A stretch of DNA of 64,000 nucleotides from Bacteroidota bacterium (GCA_023429135.1 JAEYWD010000119.1:1-64000); one strand, 5' to 3'; numbered from the stretch's first letter, positions 1 to 9,221 are shown. Notes: generated by a model not told the origin, from the letters alone. Translations and numbers: made by a program.

Positions 1-36
1 TTTATGTTTTTTAAGGCTGAAGGCCTTGGATAATAC

Positions 37-69
37 AGCCCAGGGCAAAGCGAAGCGGCGCCCTGGGCT
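37..69. repeat. GC-rich hairpin in the left-end non-coding stretch
   Basis: The arms AGCCCAGGGC and GCCCTGGGCT pair around a purine-rich loop (AAAGCGAAGCGGC). The surrounding 1-222 stretch has no convincing gene. It could be a dispersed REP-like palindrome or a terminator for a gene outside the window; no T-run follows on either side. Confidence 0.55.
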
Positions 70-146
70 AATCAAGCAGAATTATTTTTTGCGGCGTGAA
101 AAAACGTTAAAAAAGGCTCTATGCTTAACATCGCCGCAATTGTGAT

Positions 147-197
147 TCTCTCCCTTCGCTCTCCTTTCGCTCTCCCTTCGCTCTCCCTTCGCTCAGG
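147..197. repeat. 12-bp tandem repeat (CTCTCCCTTCGC type)
   Basis: About four near-identical units of CTCTCCCTTCGC lie in tandem just downstream of the stop codon of the minus-strand membrane protein gene. One unit differs (CTCTCCTTTCGC). It is a simple pyrimidine-rich microsatellite; no function can be inferred. Confidence 0.7.
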
Positions 198-222
198 TTT
201 TATGAACTTTTTACAGACTCTG

Positions 223-720
223 TTAATTGCTCCTCCTCAATTTATAAGAAGTTCTCATAAACCATTTCAACCTTTTAGTTATATGCAGGGTAAGGTAAAT
301 AAATAAAATGAGTGCAAGTTTGTCGTGAACTTCCATAAATGCCTTGCGTAAAAATTCGTCTCCCTGGGTAAGATGTATGATCCAGGGAATAAGCCCGGTA
401 AGTGCAACCAAAATAAAAATGATGGTTAACCCAGCCACTTCTTTATGTTTCGATAACATTCCTTTACTTAAAACCGCCTTATACCATAACCAATGTAGGG
501 CGAAATGCGATATCATAAAAATCGAAAAGATAATACTTGCATATTTATGAAGGCTCGACCATACTTGATAGTTTAGTTCCAAAACATTGGTGCTTGTATC
601 AATAGAACCATGATTTCCCATGTGATACCTGAATTGTATCAATAATCCGGAAAACACCATTGCAGATGCTGAAATCAACAACCCCACATTAGTGATATAA
701 CTTTTAATTAGTTTTTTCAT
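223..720 (-). CDS. DUF4405-type membrane cytochrome-like protein
   Basis: A 165-residue protein with about four hydrophobic helices (residues ~10-30, 58-80, 96-116, 132-148). Histidines in or next to the helices (58, 72, 76, 132, 146) are placed as in small cytochrome b561/DUF4405 proteins, where they bind haem. The likely role is electron transfer across or at the inner membrane. The start overlaps the end of the upstream ferredoxin gene by 17 bp, so the two are surely co-transcribed and probably form one small redox complex. Family assignment is from pattern recognition; the haem and the electron partner are inferred. Confidence 0.75.
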   Translation of the reverse strand: MKKLIKSYITNVGLLISASAMVFSGLLIQFRYHMGNHGSIDTSTNVLELNYQVWSSLHKYASIIFSIFMISHFALHWLWYKAVLSKGMLSKHKEVAGLTIIFILVALTGLIPWIIHLTQGDEFLRKAFMEVHDKLALILFIYLTLHITKRLKWFMRTSYKLRRSN

Positions 721-961
721 TCCGCCCTCCTTTGATAGGTTTTGATAAGGCGCCGGTAGTACAAATTTTCGTACATTTTATACAACCTTTACAGGCACTG
801 CTCTGGACAAAGCGGATATGTTTATGCCAGGGTAAATTTATCCGGCCAAATACATGGTTGGAACATACTTCCATACATTTCCAACATGCAATACATTTTT
901 TTGTGTCAAGCGTCACATAAGTATTACTTATGGGTTTCCGACGGAAAATTGTTATGTTCAT
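704..961 (-). CDS. 2x[4Fe-4S] ferredoxin-like protein
   Basis: An 85-residue protein with two cysteine sets, C23-x2-C26-x2-C29-x3-C33 and C57-x2-C60-x2-C63-x3-C67, each the standard four-cysteine pattern for a [4Fe-4S] cluster. No signal peptide is evident, so it is probably cytoplasmic. It is translationally coupled (17-bp overlap) to the DUF4405 membrane cytochrome, suggesting that it feeds or accepts electrons at that protein. A Crp-family regulator lies about 70 bp upstream on the same strand and may control the pair. The exact electron donor cannot be read from the sequence. Confidence 0.85.
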   Translation of the reverse strand: MNITIFRRKPISNTYVTLDTKKCIACWKCMEVCSNHVFGRINLPWHKHIRFVQSSACKGCIKCTKICTTGALSKPIKGGRNEKTN

Positions 962-1031
962 TTTTAAAACTTTTGAGCAAAACTCTTCAAAAGTTTACCT
1001 TTCAACAATAACAATTGTTAAGAAAGACGAT

Positions 1032-1586
1032 TCACTTCCGGTTTCTAATCCTGCTGAGTGAAATTGGTGTTATACCTAAAAAGGAAGCGATATAATGTTG
1101 CGGCACCCTTTTAATTATATCTGGTCGGTTATTTAATAAATCTTCGTACCGTTCTTTGGGGGAATCCTTTATGCGCGAAAGAAAGAGCAGGGCATAATTT
1201 CTGAACCGCTGATAAAGGTAGTCGTTAAAACCATCTTTAAACTCAGGGTAAATTTGATTTAGTTTTTCAAAATTTTCTTTGCTAACCGAAATGATTTCTG
1301 ATGCCTCTATGCTTTCAATAGTAAACAGACTGGGCTGATTACTCAAAAAACTATCAATGGAAGCGACAGGCTGACCTTCAAAAAAGAACTGGACGGTAAT
1401 ATCTTTCCCGTCTTTGTTGAACCATTGCCTTATGCAGCCCGATTTTACAAAATAGATGTGATTGGATATTTCACCGGCGTGTAACAGAATTGTTCGGGCA
1501 GGAATAACTCTTTCAATAGTTAATTCACGAAAATGGCTCCAAATTGCCGGATCTTTTTTTAAATTTTCAAACAGCTTTTCGTCCAT
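1032..1586 (-). CDS. Crp/Fnr-family transcriptional regulator
   Basis: A 184-residue protein: an N-terminal cyclic-nucleotide-binding-like beta-barrel (about residues 20-115) and a C-terminal helix-turn-helix (about 160-182, with QHYIASFLGITPISLSRIRN). It has a single cysteine in the sensory domain, so it is not an FNR-type iron-sulfur oxygen sensor; the ligand is unknown. Such short Crp-like proteins are common in Bacteroidota and often control adjacent genes. It lies directly upstream of and in the same direction as the ferredoxin/DUF4405 pair, which it probably regulates. Confidence 0.88.
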   Translation of the reverse strand: MDEKLFENLKKDPAIWSHFRELTIERVIPARTILLHAGEISNHIYFVKSGCIRQWFNKDGKDITVQFFFEGQPVASIDSFLSNQPSLFTIESIEASEIISVSKENFEKLNQIYPEFKDGFNDYLYQRFRNYALLFLSRIKDSPKERYEDLLNNRPDIIKRVPQHYIASFLGITPISLSRIRNRK

Positions 1587-1968
1587 AAAGTAAGGGCGTA
1601 ATTAAACAGCTTCGTATGATAAAATTTGGTTCTTATTTTATAAATTAATTCTCAATTTTTCAGTTGTATTTTGCAAATACTTAAATTAAAATAAGAATAA
1701 ACTCTAATAGCTTTTCATGACTATCAACTGCCGGAACTGTTTTTGTTTGGAGTAAACTTACATGTTTTAATGTAAAAAACATTTTTTTTGGAAGTTCTTG
1801 TGCGGCTAAAAATCTCCATTTAAAATTCCGGACTTTGCAAGTTTTATGATTATCAGTATTGTACATCTCATGGCCTTAAAAAGTTTACTTTTCCGAAAAA
1901 ATAGTTCATTCCTGATGCAACCTTTTCATAGTTTTTGCATCTATATAGATAAAACAATCCAACATATT

Positions 1969-2043
1969 ATGAAAGAAAGGTTGTTGAATTTTGTGACCAT
2001 CGTGATTTTGTGGCTTATAATCGTCTTCTTAAGTGCCGTCTAG
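1969..2043 (+). CDS. possible 24-residue hydrophobic peptide
   Basis: An ATG at 1969 opens a 24-codon frame whose product begins MKER and continues as one hydrophobic helix ending in a TAG stop. It looks like a single-pass small membrane protein, possibly toxin-like. It is the only coding-like signal in the 505-bp gap 1587-2091; the rest of that gap is AT-rich without recognisable structure. No clear ribosome-binding site is visible, so it may be chance. Confidence 0.2.
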   Translation: MKERLLNFVTIVILWLIIVFLSAV

Positions 2044-2091
2044 CTTAAAATGCCTTGGTATTTACATTTTTAGGGAATAATAAAAAAATGA

Positions 2092-3702
2092 TTAAGATCG
2101 TTTAGGAGCTCGTTTCCTTATCCTTAAAAACAGAATAGAGCCAAAACAGAATAAACTCATTAGTAAAGCTATTATTCCTGGATAATCTCCGTATTTGACA
2201 TAAAAAGTCAATTGTTTGTTATTGTTCAGGTTTCCAATTATTGAACCACGCTTTCCTATTTCCAGGGAATGGATAATATCACCTTTTTGATCAATAAATG
2301 CTGATATTCCTGTATTTGCGCTCCGGGCAACACTCCGTCGCGTTTCGATAGCACGCAACCGCGATAAATTTAAATGCTGCAAGGTTCCCGGAGAATTTTT
2401 CCACCAACCATCGTTGGTTATAACAAATAGTATTGTGGCTCCGGTTTTTACATAATCGGTTACAAACTGTCCATAAACCGATTCGAAACAGATTATCGGG
2501 GCTACCGAAGAGGAACCTGCCGATATGAAGGTTCCTCTGATACCCTGGTCACCTAAACTGCCATACGTCCCGCCTAACTTAACCGGGAATTTCTCCAGAA
2601 ACTTTAAATATTTCGAAAAAGGCATTTTTTCAACGCCAATAACCAGTTTCGATTTATGATAAATCGGAATATAGCCGGTGGAATCTATCTGCATGGCGGA
2701 ATTGAACCTATCTTCCCAAGCATTTGTAGAATCGTTTTTACGTGCAGTAGGCGAAAGAGCCTCTCCGGGCAGAAATTCCTTTTGCGTTTCGGCACCGATT
2801 ACAAATTTTGCTCCCGGGTTACTCTTCAGAAACTTCTTTATACTTATAACCCCTTTGCTTTCATGTATTTTGCCTTCAATGTTAATGCCAATAATTGCGG
2901 TTTCAGGAGCAATAAAATAGTCAATATTTTGCTTGTTGGCCTTTTCAGCTTCATTTAGGATAATCTTCAACTGATCCGTCGGTGTAAGTTTCCCGAACTT
3001 CTCGATGTAGGGATCTATGTTGGGTTGAATTATAGCTATTCTTGCGGGATTTTTAATCTCCCGGTAATGGTAATACATCACAGTTGAAAGAATGGATGGA
3101 AGCAGAAGCAAAGCAGTTGTAGCAACTATTTTAAATCGCACTGACTTCAATGTTTTGTATTGAAAATAACCCAAAATAACACTTGCAATGCCGATGTTGA
3201 TTAATAAAACCCAAAGTGTTCCTCCCAAAGTTCCGGTATATTCGTACCATTGAACAAGTTCAACCATATTTCCAAAGATATTTCCAAGATTGAACCAGGG
3301 CCAGGAAATTTCGGTTCTCTGATAAATATATTCGTAGGCCAGCCAATAGGCAACAAGAATTAACCAACTGATTTTAATTTTCAATTTACGTTTTGAGATG
3401 TGAAAAAGCCAGAATACCACAGCCTGCCAAAAAGAATTGAAACCCAACAGAGCTATTGCTCCCCCAAAAGAGGCATATCCTACCCACCATGCAGCGGTGC
3501 CATTCCATACAACAAAGCTGAGCCACGACAACCAGAACAGGGTCCCACTTTTTGATGTTTCCTGATTGGAAAGGTCGTTTTCGAGTATTAACAGCGGCAC
3601 CAAAGCAATAAAAATAAGACCGGGAAATATGTTATTCCAGGAAATACTGAGCAGTATTCCGCTTAAAATTGCTAAAAAAATTTGTTGAGCCCTGGTGTAC
3701 AT
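2092..3702 (-). CDS. lnt: apolipoprotein N-acyltransferase
   Basis: A 536-residue inner-membrane enzyme of lipoprotein maturation: it transfers an acyl chain from phospholipid to the N-terminal cysteine of apolipoproteins. The first ~215 residues are a series of transmembrane helices, followed by a nitrilase/carbon-nitrogen hydrolase domain (about 222-490). The catalytic triad is visible: E267 (in IAPETAI), K350 (in YHKSKLV) and C405 (in IICFESV). A final hydrophobic helix lies near residues 505-525. Length is close to the family norm. It is monocistronic here, and the downstream porin is on the other strand. Confidence 0.93.
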   Translation of the reverse strand: MYTRAQQIFLAILSGILLSISWNNIFPGLIFIALVPLLILENDLSNQETSKSGTLFWLSWLSFVVWNGTAAWWVGYASFGGAIALLGFNSFWQAVVFWLFHISKRKLKIKISWLILVAYWLAYEYIYQRTEISWPWFNLGNIFGNMVELVQWYEYTGTLGGTLWVLLINIGIASVILGYFQYKTLKSVRFKIVATTALLLLPSILSTVMYYHYREIKNPARIAIIQPNIDPYIEKFGKLTPTDQLKIILNEAEKANKQNIDYFIAPETAIIGINIEGKIHESKGVISIKKFLKSNPGAKFVIGAETQKEFLPGEALSPTARKNDSTNAWEDRFNSAMQIDSTGYIPIYHKSKLVIGVEKMPFSKYLKFLEKFPVKLGGTYGSLGDQGIRGTFISAGSSSVAPIICFESVYGQFVTDYVKTGATILFVITNDGWWKNSPGTLQHLNLSRLRAIETRRSVARSANTGISAFIDQKGDIIHSLEIGKRGSIIGNLNNNKQLTFYVKYGDYPGIIALLMSLFCFGSILFLRIRKRAPKRS

Positions 3703-3789
3703 AAAAATATTTTGCCGAATAGTACAAATAATCCTGCAAATATGAAAGCCGTCCCGATTTTTGGCCGGTATTCGTTTTTCCCGGTCAAC

Positions 3790-3817
3790 GTTAATTCTAT
3801 GTTAACTCAACGTCAAA
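3790..3817 (+). promoter_or_regulatory. putative Pho box (11-bp direct repeats of GTTAA)
   Basis: GTTAA at 3790, GTTAA at 3801 and GTCAA at 3812 repeat with an exact 11-bp period, about 85 bp before the porin start codon. PhoP/PhoB-type regulators bind direct repeats with this spacing (TTAACA-like units in Bacillus). Its position ahead of a porin-pst-phoU block makes phosphate-starvation control likely. Inference from spacing and context; no binding data. Confidence 0.5.
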
Positions 3818-3899
3818 TTAGTCTTTCATTCATCTTAAAAAATTAAGATTAGAGTAATAATGAGTTAAAGAGCCAGTGTTTCTTTTGCAGTGTAATTTA

Positions 3900-5216
3900 A
3901 TGAATAAAGAAAATATGAAACTTTCTGAACTGCCAAAATTCTTTTTAATAGTTGCTTTATTAATTAGCGGACTCCAGACAGTTAAAGGCCAGGATGATAA
4001 TCCTGAATCTGATACATTAATCCAAACCATTGAAAAGTTGCAATCCGATATTCATTTAATGAACCGGTTAAAAATAACAGGTTATGTACAGGCCCAGTAT
4101 CAAAAGGCTGATACCACAGGCATTGAATCGTTTGCCGGGGGAAATTTCGGTACCAATCTCGACAGCAGGTTTACTGTTCGCCGGGGACGTTTTAAACTTG
4201 CCTATACAAACGAATTGTCGCAGTATGTTATTCAGGTGGATGTAACCGAAAAAGGTGTTGGCATTAAGGATGCTTATGCAACCTTTACAGAGCCATGGCT
4301 TCAAACAGCATCCTTCACTGGTGGGGTTTTCGACCGTCCTTTTGGTTACGAGATATCATATTCTTCGGGTAACCGCGAATCACCGGAAAGATCAAGGGTT
4401 TATCAGTCGCTTTTTCCCGGTGAACGTGAAGTTGGAGCCAAATTAACTCTTTTGCCACCAAAAACTTCGCGTTTCTACTTTTTCAAAATCGAAGGTGGAT
4501 TGTTTAATGGTAGTGGACCAACCGCAGTTGAATTTGATAGTTATAAAGATTTTATCGGTCATGTTACCTTATTTAAAAACGTGATGAACGAAAATGTAAG
4601 TCTGAGTGGTGGAGTTTCTTACTATAACGGTGGTTGGAGGCAAAATACCAAATACCTTTATAAGATGGCAGGAGCTGGTTTCGTAAGAGATTCAACACAA
4701 ATTGGAAACAAAGTTAAGCGCGAATATGTAGGTGTTGACGCACAGGTAAGTATTGCAAATAATCCTCTTGGAATTACCACTTTACGCGGAGAATATATTC
4801 AGGGACAGCAACCAGGCACCAGCACAGGGTCTATAAGTCCGGCAACACAACCTGCAGGTGATGTGTACATCAGAAAAATGCAGGGTGGTTATTTCTATTT
4901 TCTGCAAAATATTCTTGAAACTCCCAATCAGCTTGTTTTTAAATACGATTGGTACGATCCTAACATAAAAGTTAATGGAAACGAAATCGGTCTAGCCGGA
5001 TCCAATACTTCCGCTGCCGACGTCAAATTCACAACGATAGGCTTGGGTTGGATTTACAGGTGGAACAGCCATATCAAAATTACAGCTTATTACGATATCG
5101 TTACAAACGAAACCAGTAATGCTCCTGCTGCTATCGAAAAAAATAATACTCTTAAAACCTGGGCTAAGGACAGAAAGGACAATGTGTTTACTCTCAGGTT
5201 ACAATATAAATTTTAA
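3900..5216 (+). CDS. outer-membrane phosphate-selective porin (OprP/OprO-like)
   Basis: A beta-barrel protein of about 438 residues with an N-terminal signal peptide (hydrophobic core FFLIVALLISG, cleavage near VKGQ), a short coiled segment (ETIEKL...HLMNRLKI) and then alternating amphipathic strands ending in an aromatic-rich C-terminus (LRLQYKF), as expected of an outer-membrane barrel. ATG codons at 3900 and 3915 are both possible starts; a GTG at 3876 is less likely. It heads the pst cluster behind a Pho-box-like repeat, so it most likely admits phosphate to the periplasm. The barrel is clear; the substrate is inferred from context. Confidence 0.85.
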   Translation: MNKENMKLSELPKFFLIVALLISGLQTVKGQDDNPESDTLIQTIEKLQSDIHLMNRLKITGYVQAQYQKADTTGIESFAGGNFGTNLDSRFTVRRGRFKLAYTNELSQYVIQVDVTEKGVGIKDAYATFTEPWLQTASFTGGVFDRPFGYEISYSSGNRESPERSRVYQSLFPGEREVGAKLTLLPPKTSRFYFFKIEGGLFNGSGPTAVEFDSYKDFIGHVTLFKNVMNENVSLSGGVSYYNGGWRQNTKYLYKMAGAGFVRDSTQIGNKVKREYVGVDAQVSIANNPLGITTLRGEYIQGQQPGTSTGSISPATQPAGDVYIRKMQGGYFYFLQNILETPNQLVFKYDWYDPNIKVNGNEIGLAGSNTSAADVKFTTIGLGWIYRWNSHIKITAYYDIVTNETSNAPAAIEKNNTLKTWAKDRKDNVFTLRLQYKF

Positions 5217-5304
5217 TTATTGTTTAAGGAAGACATAATGTTATACAAACAATCAGTTAACCTTAAAAAGATACTATTGTTGAAAATTTTAAACTTAGAT
5301 TAAA

Positions 5305-6138
5305 ATGAAAAAAGTTATTTCAGTATTTATGGTGATTGCTGTTCTTGGATTCTCAGCAATAAACGCCCAACAAAAAGTAGTTTGTAAGATCAAAGGAAGT
5401 GATACCGTTCTTCCATTATCGCAAAAGGAAGCGGAGAATTATATGAAGAAGAATGCGGGTTCTTCCATTACTGTTACAGGTGGAGGGTCTGGTGTGGGAC
5501 TTTCGGCAATTATGAGCGGCACTACCGACATTGCTCAATCGTCGCGTTCAATGAAAATGGACGAAAAGCTTAAAATGCAGGAGGCTGGGAAAGCATTCAA
5601 AGAAGTAATTATTGCTTACGATGCTTTAGCTGTTATTGTACACCCGTCGAACAAGGTGAGCCAGTTAACACGCGAACAACTCGAAGGAATATTTACAGGT
5701 AAAATTACAAACTGGAAAGAAGTTGGCGGAGCCGATCTTAAAATCATCGTTTATTCGCGTGAAACCAGCTCGGGTACTTACGAATTTTTTAAAGAACATG
5801 TGCTCAATAAAAGAAATTATGCCTCATCGGCATTACTGATGGCAGCAACAGGAGCAATTGTACAGTCGGTAAGTCAAACTCAGGGTGCGATTGGTTATGT
5901 AGGTCTGGCCTATATCGAAAAATCGGTTAAACCACTAAAAGTTTCGTACGATAAAGGGAAAACATTTGTGGCTCCAAACCTGGAGAATGCAAAGAACAAA
6001 TCATACCCGGTTACCCGTCCGCTTTACTATTACTATCTCACCAAATCGGAGAAACAGGTAAAACCTTTCGTTGATTATATCTTAAGCGCCGAAGGACAGC
6101 AAACTGTTGTAAGCGAAGGGTATGTTCCGGTAAAGTAG
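5305..6138 (+). CDS. pstS: phosphate ABC transporter substrate-binding protein PstS
   Basis: A 277-residue periplasmic protein with a signal peptide ending near INAQ. Phosphate-binding loops typical of PstS are visible: GSDTVLPLSQ near residue 32, GGGSGVGLSAI near 59, and RETSSGTYEF near 153. It captures phosphate and delivers it to PstCA. The segment LTREQLEGIFTGKITNWKEV is also echoed in the adjacent PstC (see findings). It lies about 90 bp after the porin and is followed by a 235-bp gap before pstC, so it may have its own expression level. Identification is secure. Confidence 0.95.
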   Translation: MKKVISVFMVIAVLGFSAINAQQKVVCKIKGSDTVLPLSQKEAENYMKKNAGSSITVTGGGSGVGLSAIMSGTTDIAQSSRSMKMDEKLKMQEAGKAFKEVIIAYDALAVIVHPSNKVSQLTREQLEGIFTGKITNWKEVGGADLKIIVYSRETSSGTYEFFKEHVLNKRNYASSALLMAATGAIVQSVSQTQGAIGYVGLAYIEKSVKPLKVSYDKGKTFVAPNLENAKNKSYPVTRPLYYYYLTKSEKQVKPFVDYILSAEGQQTVVSEGYVPVK

Positions 6139-6196
6139 GTTCTGGAGATAATATGTCACATACAATTACCTCATCCTAATCCCGAAGCTATAGGGA

Positions 6197-6214
6197 CTTC
6201 TCCTCAAGGAGAAG
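6197..6214 (+). repeat. hairpin in the pstS-pstC gap
   Basis: CTTCTCCT and AGGAGAAG form a perfect 8-bp stem around CA. It sits about 60 bp after the pstS stop. No T-run follows, so it may attenuate or stabilise the pstS transcript rather than terminate it. The rest of the 6139-6373 gap shows nothing recognisable. Confidence 0.45.
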
Positions 6215-6373
6215 GATCTCAAATACAGGTAAGTCTTAACTGAGGCTTTGTAAAAAGAGCAGGACAATGAGGTTTGGACAAGCTCAACCTCCGGTTATGG
6301 ACTAATTACACAGCCTCTAGCAGGTGAGGTTTGACTTAGATCTTTTGATGAATTAAATTTTATCTGAATAACT

Positions 6374-7579
6374 GTGATCAACAGAAAAAAAATAAAGGAA
6401 AAAACAGTTGAAGGGGTTCTGTTTACAAGCAGCACCATTACAAGTATTACAGTATTGCTTATTGTGATATTTCTGTTTAAGGAAGGACTGGGAATTTTTA
6501 ATTCAACAGCTTACGAACCTAATCATGTTTTAGCCTTAAACAAGGAAAATCCTGTAGGACATTTAACATCTCGTCAGGTGAAAGATATTTTCGATCAGCA
6601 GATCACCAACTGGAGCGAGGTAGGGGGAAAGAATGATACCATTCTTTTGTTTACTTTCAGCGAAATTACCGATTATACCACCGAAGAAGAACTGGGACCT
6701 GAGTTTGAGAATATGCCGGCGAAAATTGATTCTATTATGGGGGCAAATCCTAACATGATAGCCTTTTTCCCTGATAAATATTTTCCTCAGAAGTTCAACG
6801 GAACCAAATTAAAGCAGGATAACATTACCCTTTCGAACTTTTTGGGAGGAAGGGAGTGGATTCCAACCGGATCGCCTGCGGCTCAGTTTGGTGTTCTTCC
6901 GTTGATACTCGGAACGCTCTGGGTCAGCCTGGGTGCAATTTTGATTGCATTACCCATTGGCCTGGCAGTTTCAATTTATCTTGCCGAGGTGGCAAACATG
7001 CGCCTCAGGAACTTTCTGAAACCGGTTATCGAACTGCTTGCGGGAATACCTTCGGTAGTTTATGGCTTCTTTGGTCTGGTGGTGCTGGTGCCTTTTATCC
7101 GCGAAACTTTTAACCTGCCTGTGGGCGAAACTGCTCTTGCAGGAATGATAATTCTTGCAATTATGGCGTTGCCAACCATTATCACCATTTCGGAGGATGC
7201 GTTGCGCACCACGCCGGTTTCGCTTAAAGAAGCAAGTCTGGCACTCGGAGCATCGCGTTGGCAAACCATGGTGAGGGTTACTATTCCTTATGCTATGTCG
7301 GGGATTACTACTGCCTCCATATTGGGAATTGGCCGTGCTATTGGCGAAACCATGGCAGTGTTGATGGTCACCGGAAACGCCTCTGTTATTCCCACTTCGG
7401 CCCTGGAACCGGTGCGCACAATTCCGGCGACCATTGCTGCCGAGTTAGGCGAAGCGCCTTTTGGTGGGGCACACTTCAAAGCATTGTTTGCTCTGGGAAT
7501 AATTCTTTTTCTTATAACCCTCACCTTTAACCTGATTGTTGATTATGTGAAGGTGCGTCGTAAAAAACTGATGAGTTAA
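6374..7579 (+). CDS. pstC: phosphate ABC transporter permease PstC with periplasmic PstS-like insert
   Basis: A 401-residue inner-membrane permease, longer than the ~320 residues of enterobacterial PstC. The first helix (~residues 15-38) is followed by a ~125-residue extracytoplasmic segment before the permease core (from ~175). The segment contains HLTSRQVKDIFDQQITNWSE, strikingly like LTREQLEGIFTGKITNWKEV of the neighbouring PstS. The core has the usual binding-protein-dependent transport signature (EA...LGASRWQT) that contacts PstB. The start is GTG at 6374, because an in-frame TGA lies at 6365. The stop overlaps the pstA start by one base (TAATG). Confidence 0.92.
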   Translation: MINRKKIKEKTVEGVLFTSSTITSITVLLIVIFLFKEGLGIFNSTAYEPNHVLALNKENPVGHLTSRQVKDIFDQQITNWSEVGGKNDTILLFTFSEITDYTTEEELGPEFENMPAKIDSIMGANPNMIAFFPDKYFPQKFNGTKLKQDNITLSNFLGGREWIPTGSPAAQFGVLPLILGTLWVSLGAILIALPIGLAVSIYLAEVANMRLRNFLKPVIELLAGIPSVVYGFFGLVVLVPFIRETFNLPVGETALAGMIILAIMALPTIITISEDALRTTPVSLKEASLALGASRWQTMVRVTIPYAMSGITTASILGIGRAIGETMAVLMVTGNASVIPTSALEPVRTIPATIAAELGEAPFGGAHFKALFALGIILFLITLTFNLIVDYVKVRRKKLMS

Positions 7580-8439
7580 TGAATACACGAAAAAAAATAA
7601 ATCAGGCAATTGCCTTTAATTTATTTAGGCTGGTTAGTTTGATGGTAGTGTTAACTTTGGCATTAATACTGGGTTTTATAGTTTACCACGGATATTCGGC
7701 TATTAGTTGGGAATTTCTAACGGCCATGCCCGACGAAGGAATGACCAAAGGCGGCATATTACCGGCAATTGTGGGAACACTTTGTTTAATAGCCGGAAGT
7801 ATGATTTTTGCTTTTCCAATTGGAGTTTTATCGGGAATTTATATCAACGAGTACCTGAAGGACTCCTGGTTTAAGCGCTTCTTACGCAGTATGACCGATA
7901 ACCTGGCCGGTATTCCATCCATTGTTTTTGGTTTGTTTGGAATGGCCTTATTTGTAAATACACTCGATTTTGGCGATTCCATTCTGGCAGGCTCGTTAAC
8001 CCTGGGATTAATGGTTTTACCGGTTATTATCCGCACCACTGAGGAAGCGCTGAAGTCCGTTGATAATTCGCTTCGTATAGGAAGTTATGCCCTGGGAGCT
8101 ACTAAGCTTCAAACCATACGTAAAGTGGTGCTTCCCATTGCTTTTCCGAATGTTATTACCGGTTTGATTCTTTCCATAAGCAGAGTATCGGGCGAAACGG
8201 CTCCTATTCTGTTTACCGTGGCAGCATATTTTCTACCCAAACTACCAACAAGTATTTTCGACGGGGTAATGGCGCTGCCTTATCACCTTTATGTGTTAAC
8301 CACTAGCGGCACCAACGTGGAAGAATCACGCCCCATGGCATATGGAACCGCGCTTGTACTTATAGCAATTGTTCTTTTTGTGAATTTACTTGCCAATGCC
8401 TTAAGAAAATATTTTGGCAAAAAAGTTCAAATGAAATAG
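7579..8439 (+). CDS. pstA: phosphate ABC transporter permease PstA
   Basis: A 286-residue inner-membrane permease, partner of PstC in the phosphate channel. It has six hydrophobic helices with the coupling-loop signature SLRIGSYALGATKLQTIRKV in the C-terminal half and the conserved NLAGIPSIVFGLFG stretch. Its ATG shares a base with the pstC stop codon, indicating translational coupling, and pstB follows after 23 bp. Length and motifs match the family; no anomalies. Confidence 0.95.
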   Translation: MNTRKKINQAIAFNLFRLVSLMVVLTLALILGFIVYHGYSAISWEFLTAMPDEGMTKGGILPAIVGTLCLIAGSMIFAFPIGVLSGIYINEYLKDSWFKRFLRSMTDNLAGIPSIVFGLFGMALFVNTLDFGDSILAGSLTLGLMVLPVIIRTTEEALKSVDNSLRIGSYALGATKLQTIRKVVLPIAFPNVITGLILSISRVSGETAPILFTVAAYFLPKLPTSIFDGVMALPYHLYVLTTSGTNVEESRPMAYGTALVLIAIVLFVNLLANALRKYFGKKVQMK

Positions 8440-8462
8440 AAATATTAACAGATATTTAAAAA

Positions 8463-9221
8463 ATGGCAGATACTGCAATTGAAACCCGCGATTTGAACCT
8501 GTTTTACGGGGACTTTCAAGCCTTGAAGCATATCGATTTCCAGGCCGAACGTAATTCGGTCACCGCTTTTATCGGACCCTCGGGTTGCGGAAAATCGACT
8601 TTGTTACGCGTATTTAACCGTATGAACGATTTGATTGATAATGTTCGCATCACAGGCGAAGCTTATGTCGATGGGATGAACATTCACCAAAAAGACCTGG
8701 ATATAGATGAATTAAGAAAAAAAGTTGGAATGGTTTTCCAGAAACCTAATCCCTTTCCCAAATCAATTTTCGAAAATGTAGCTTATGGTCTCCGCGTGAA
8801 TGGTGTTACCGATAAAAATTACATTACCGAGAAAGTTGAGGATTCTATCCGGAAGGCCGCCTTGTGGGATGAGGTGAAGGATAAACTTAAAAAATCGGCC
8901 TTCGAGCTTTCGGGCGGACAGCAACAGCGGCTATGTATAGCAAGAGCTCTGGCTATTGAGCCTTCCATTGTTTTGATGGATGAACCGGCATCGGCCCTGG
9001 ATCCAATCTCCACGACAAAAATTGAGGATCTGATTTACGAACTCAAAAAGAATTACACAATCATTATTGTTACCCACAACATGCAGCAGGCCGGACGTGT
9101 TAGTGATTACACGGCATTCTTTTATCTTGGCGAGCTGGTGGAGTATAACGAAACAAAGAAAATATTCACGAATCCTAAGGATATCAAAACGCAGAACTAT
9201 GTTACAGGTCGTTTTGGTTAA
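8463..9221 (+). CDS. pstB: phosphate ABC transporter ATP-binding protein PstB
   Basis: A 252-residue cytoplasmic ATPase that powers PstCA. Walker A is GPSGCGKST (residues 38-46), the signature is LSGGQQQR, Walker B is IVLMDEP, followed by the D-loop SALD and the switch histidine in IIVTHNMQQA. The extended phosphate-type features (FNRMNDL, FQKPNPFPKSI) distinguish PstB from other ABC ATPases. It is the last tightly packed gene of pstCAB; phoU follows after a 207-bp gap containing an inverted repeat. Confidence 0.97.
   Translation: MADTAIETRDLNLFYGDFQALKHIDFQAERNSVTAFIGPSGCGKSTLLRVFNRMNDLIDNVRITGEAYVDGMNIHQKDLDIDELRKKVGMVFQKPNPFPKSIFENVAYGLRVNGVTDKNYITEKVEDSIRKAALWDEVKDKLKKSAFELSGGQQQRLCIARALAIEPSIVLMDEPASALDPISTTKIEDLIYELKKNYTIIIVTHNMQQAGRVSDYTAFFYLGELVEYNETKKIFTNPKDIKTQNYVTGRFG

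Noticed and set aside
1681..1866. 61-codon minus-strand frame in the gap before lnt
   Set aside because: No start context, low-complexity content and no family resemblance; it is probably chance in AT-rich DNA.
6139..6373. Riboswitch or ncRNA between pstS and pstC
   Set aside because: Only one 8-bp hairpin is visible, without conserved extended structure.
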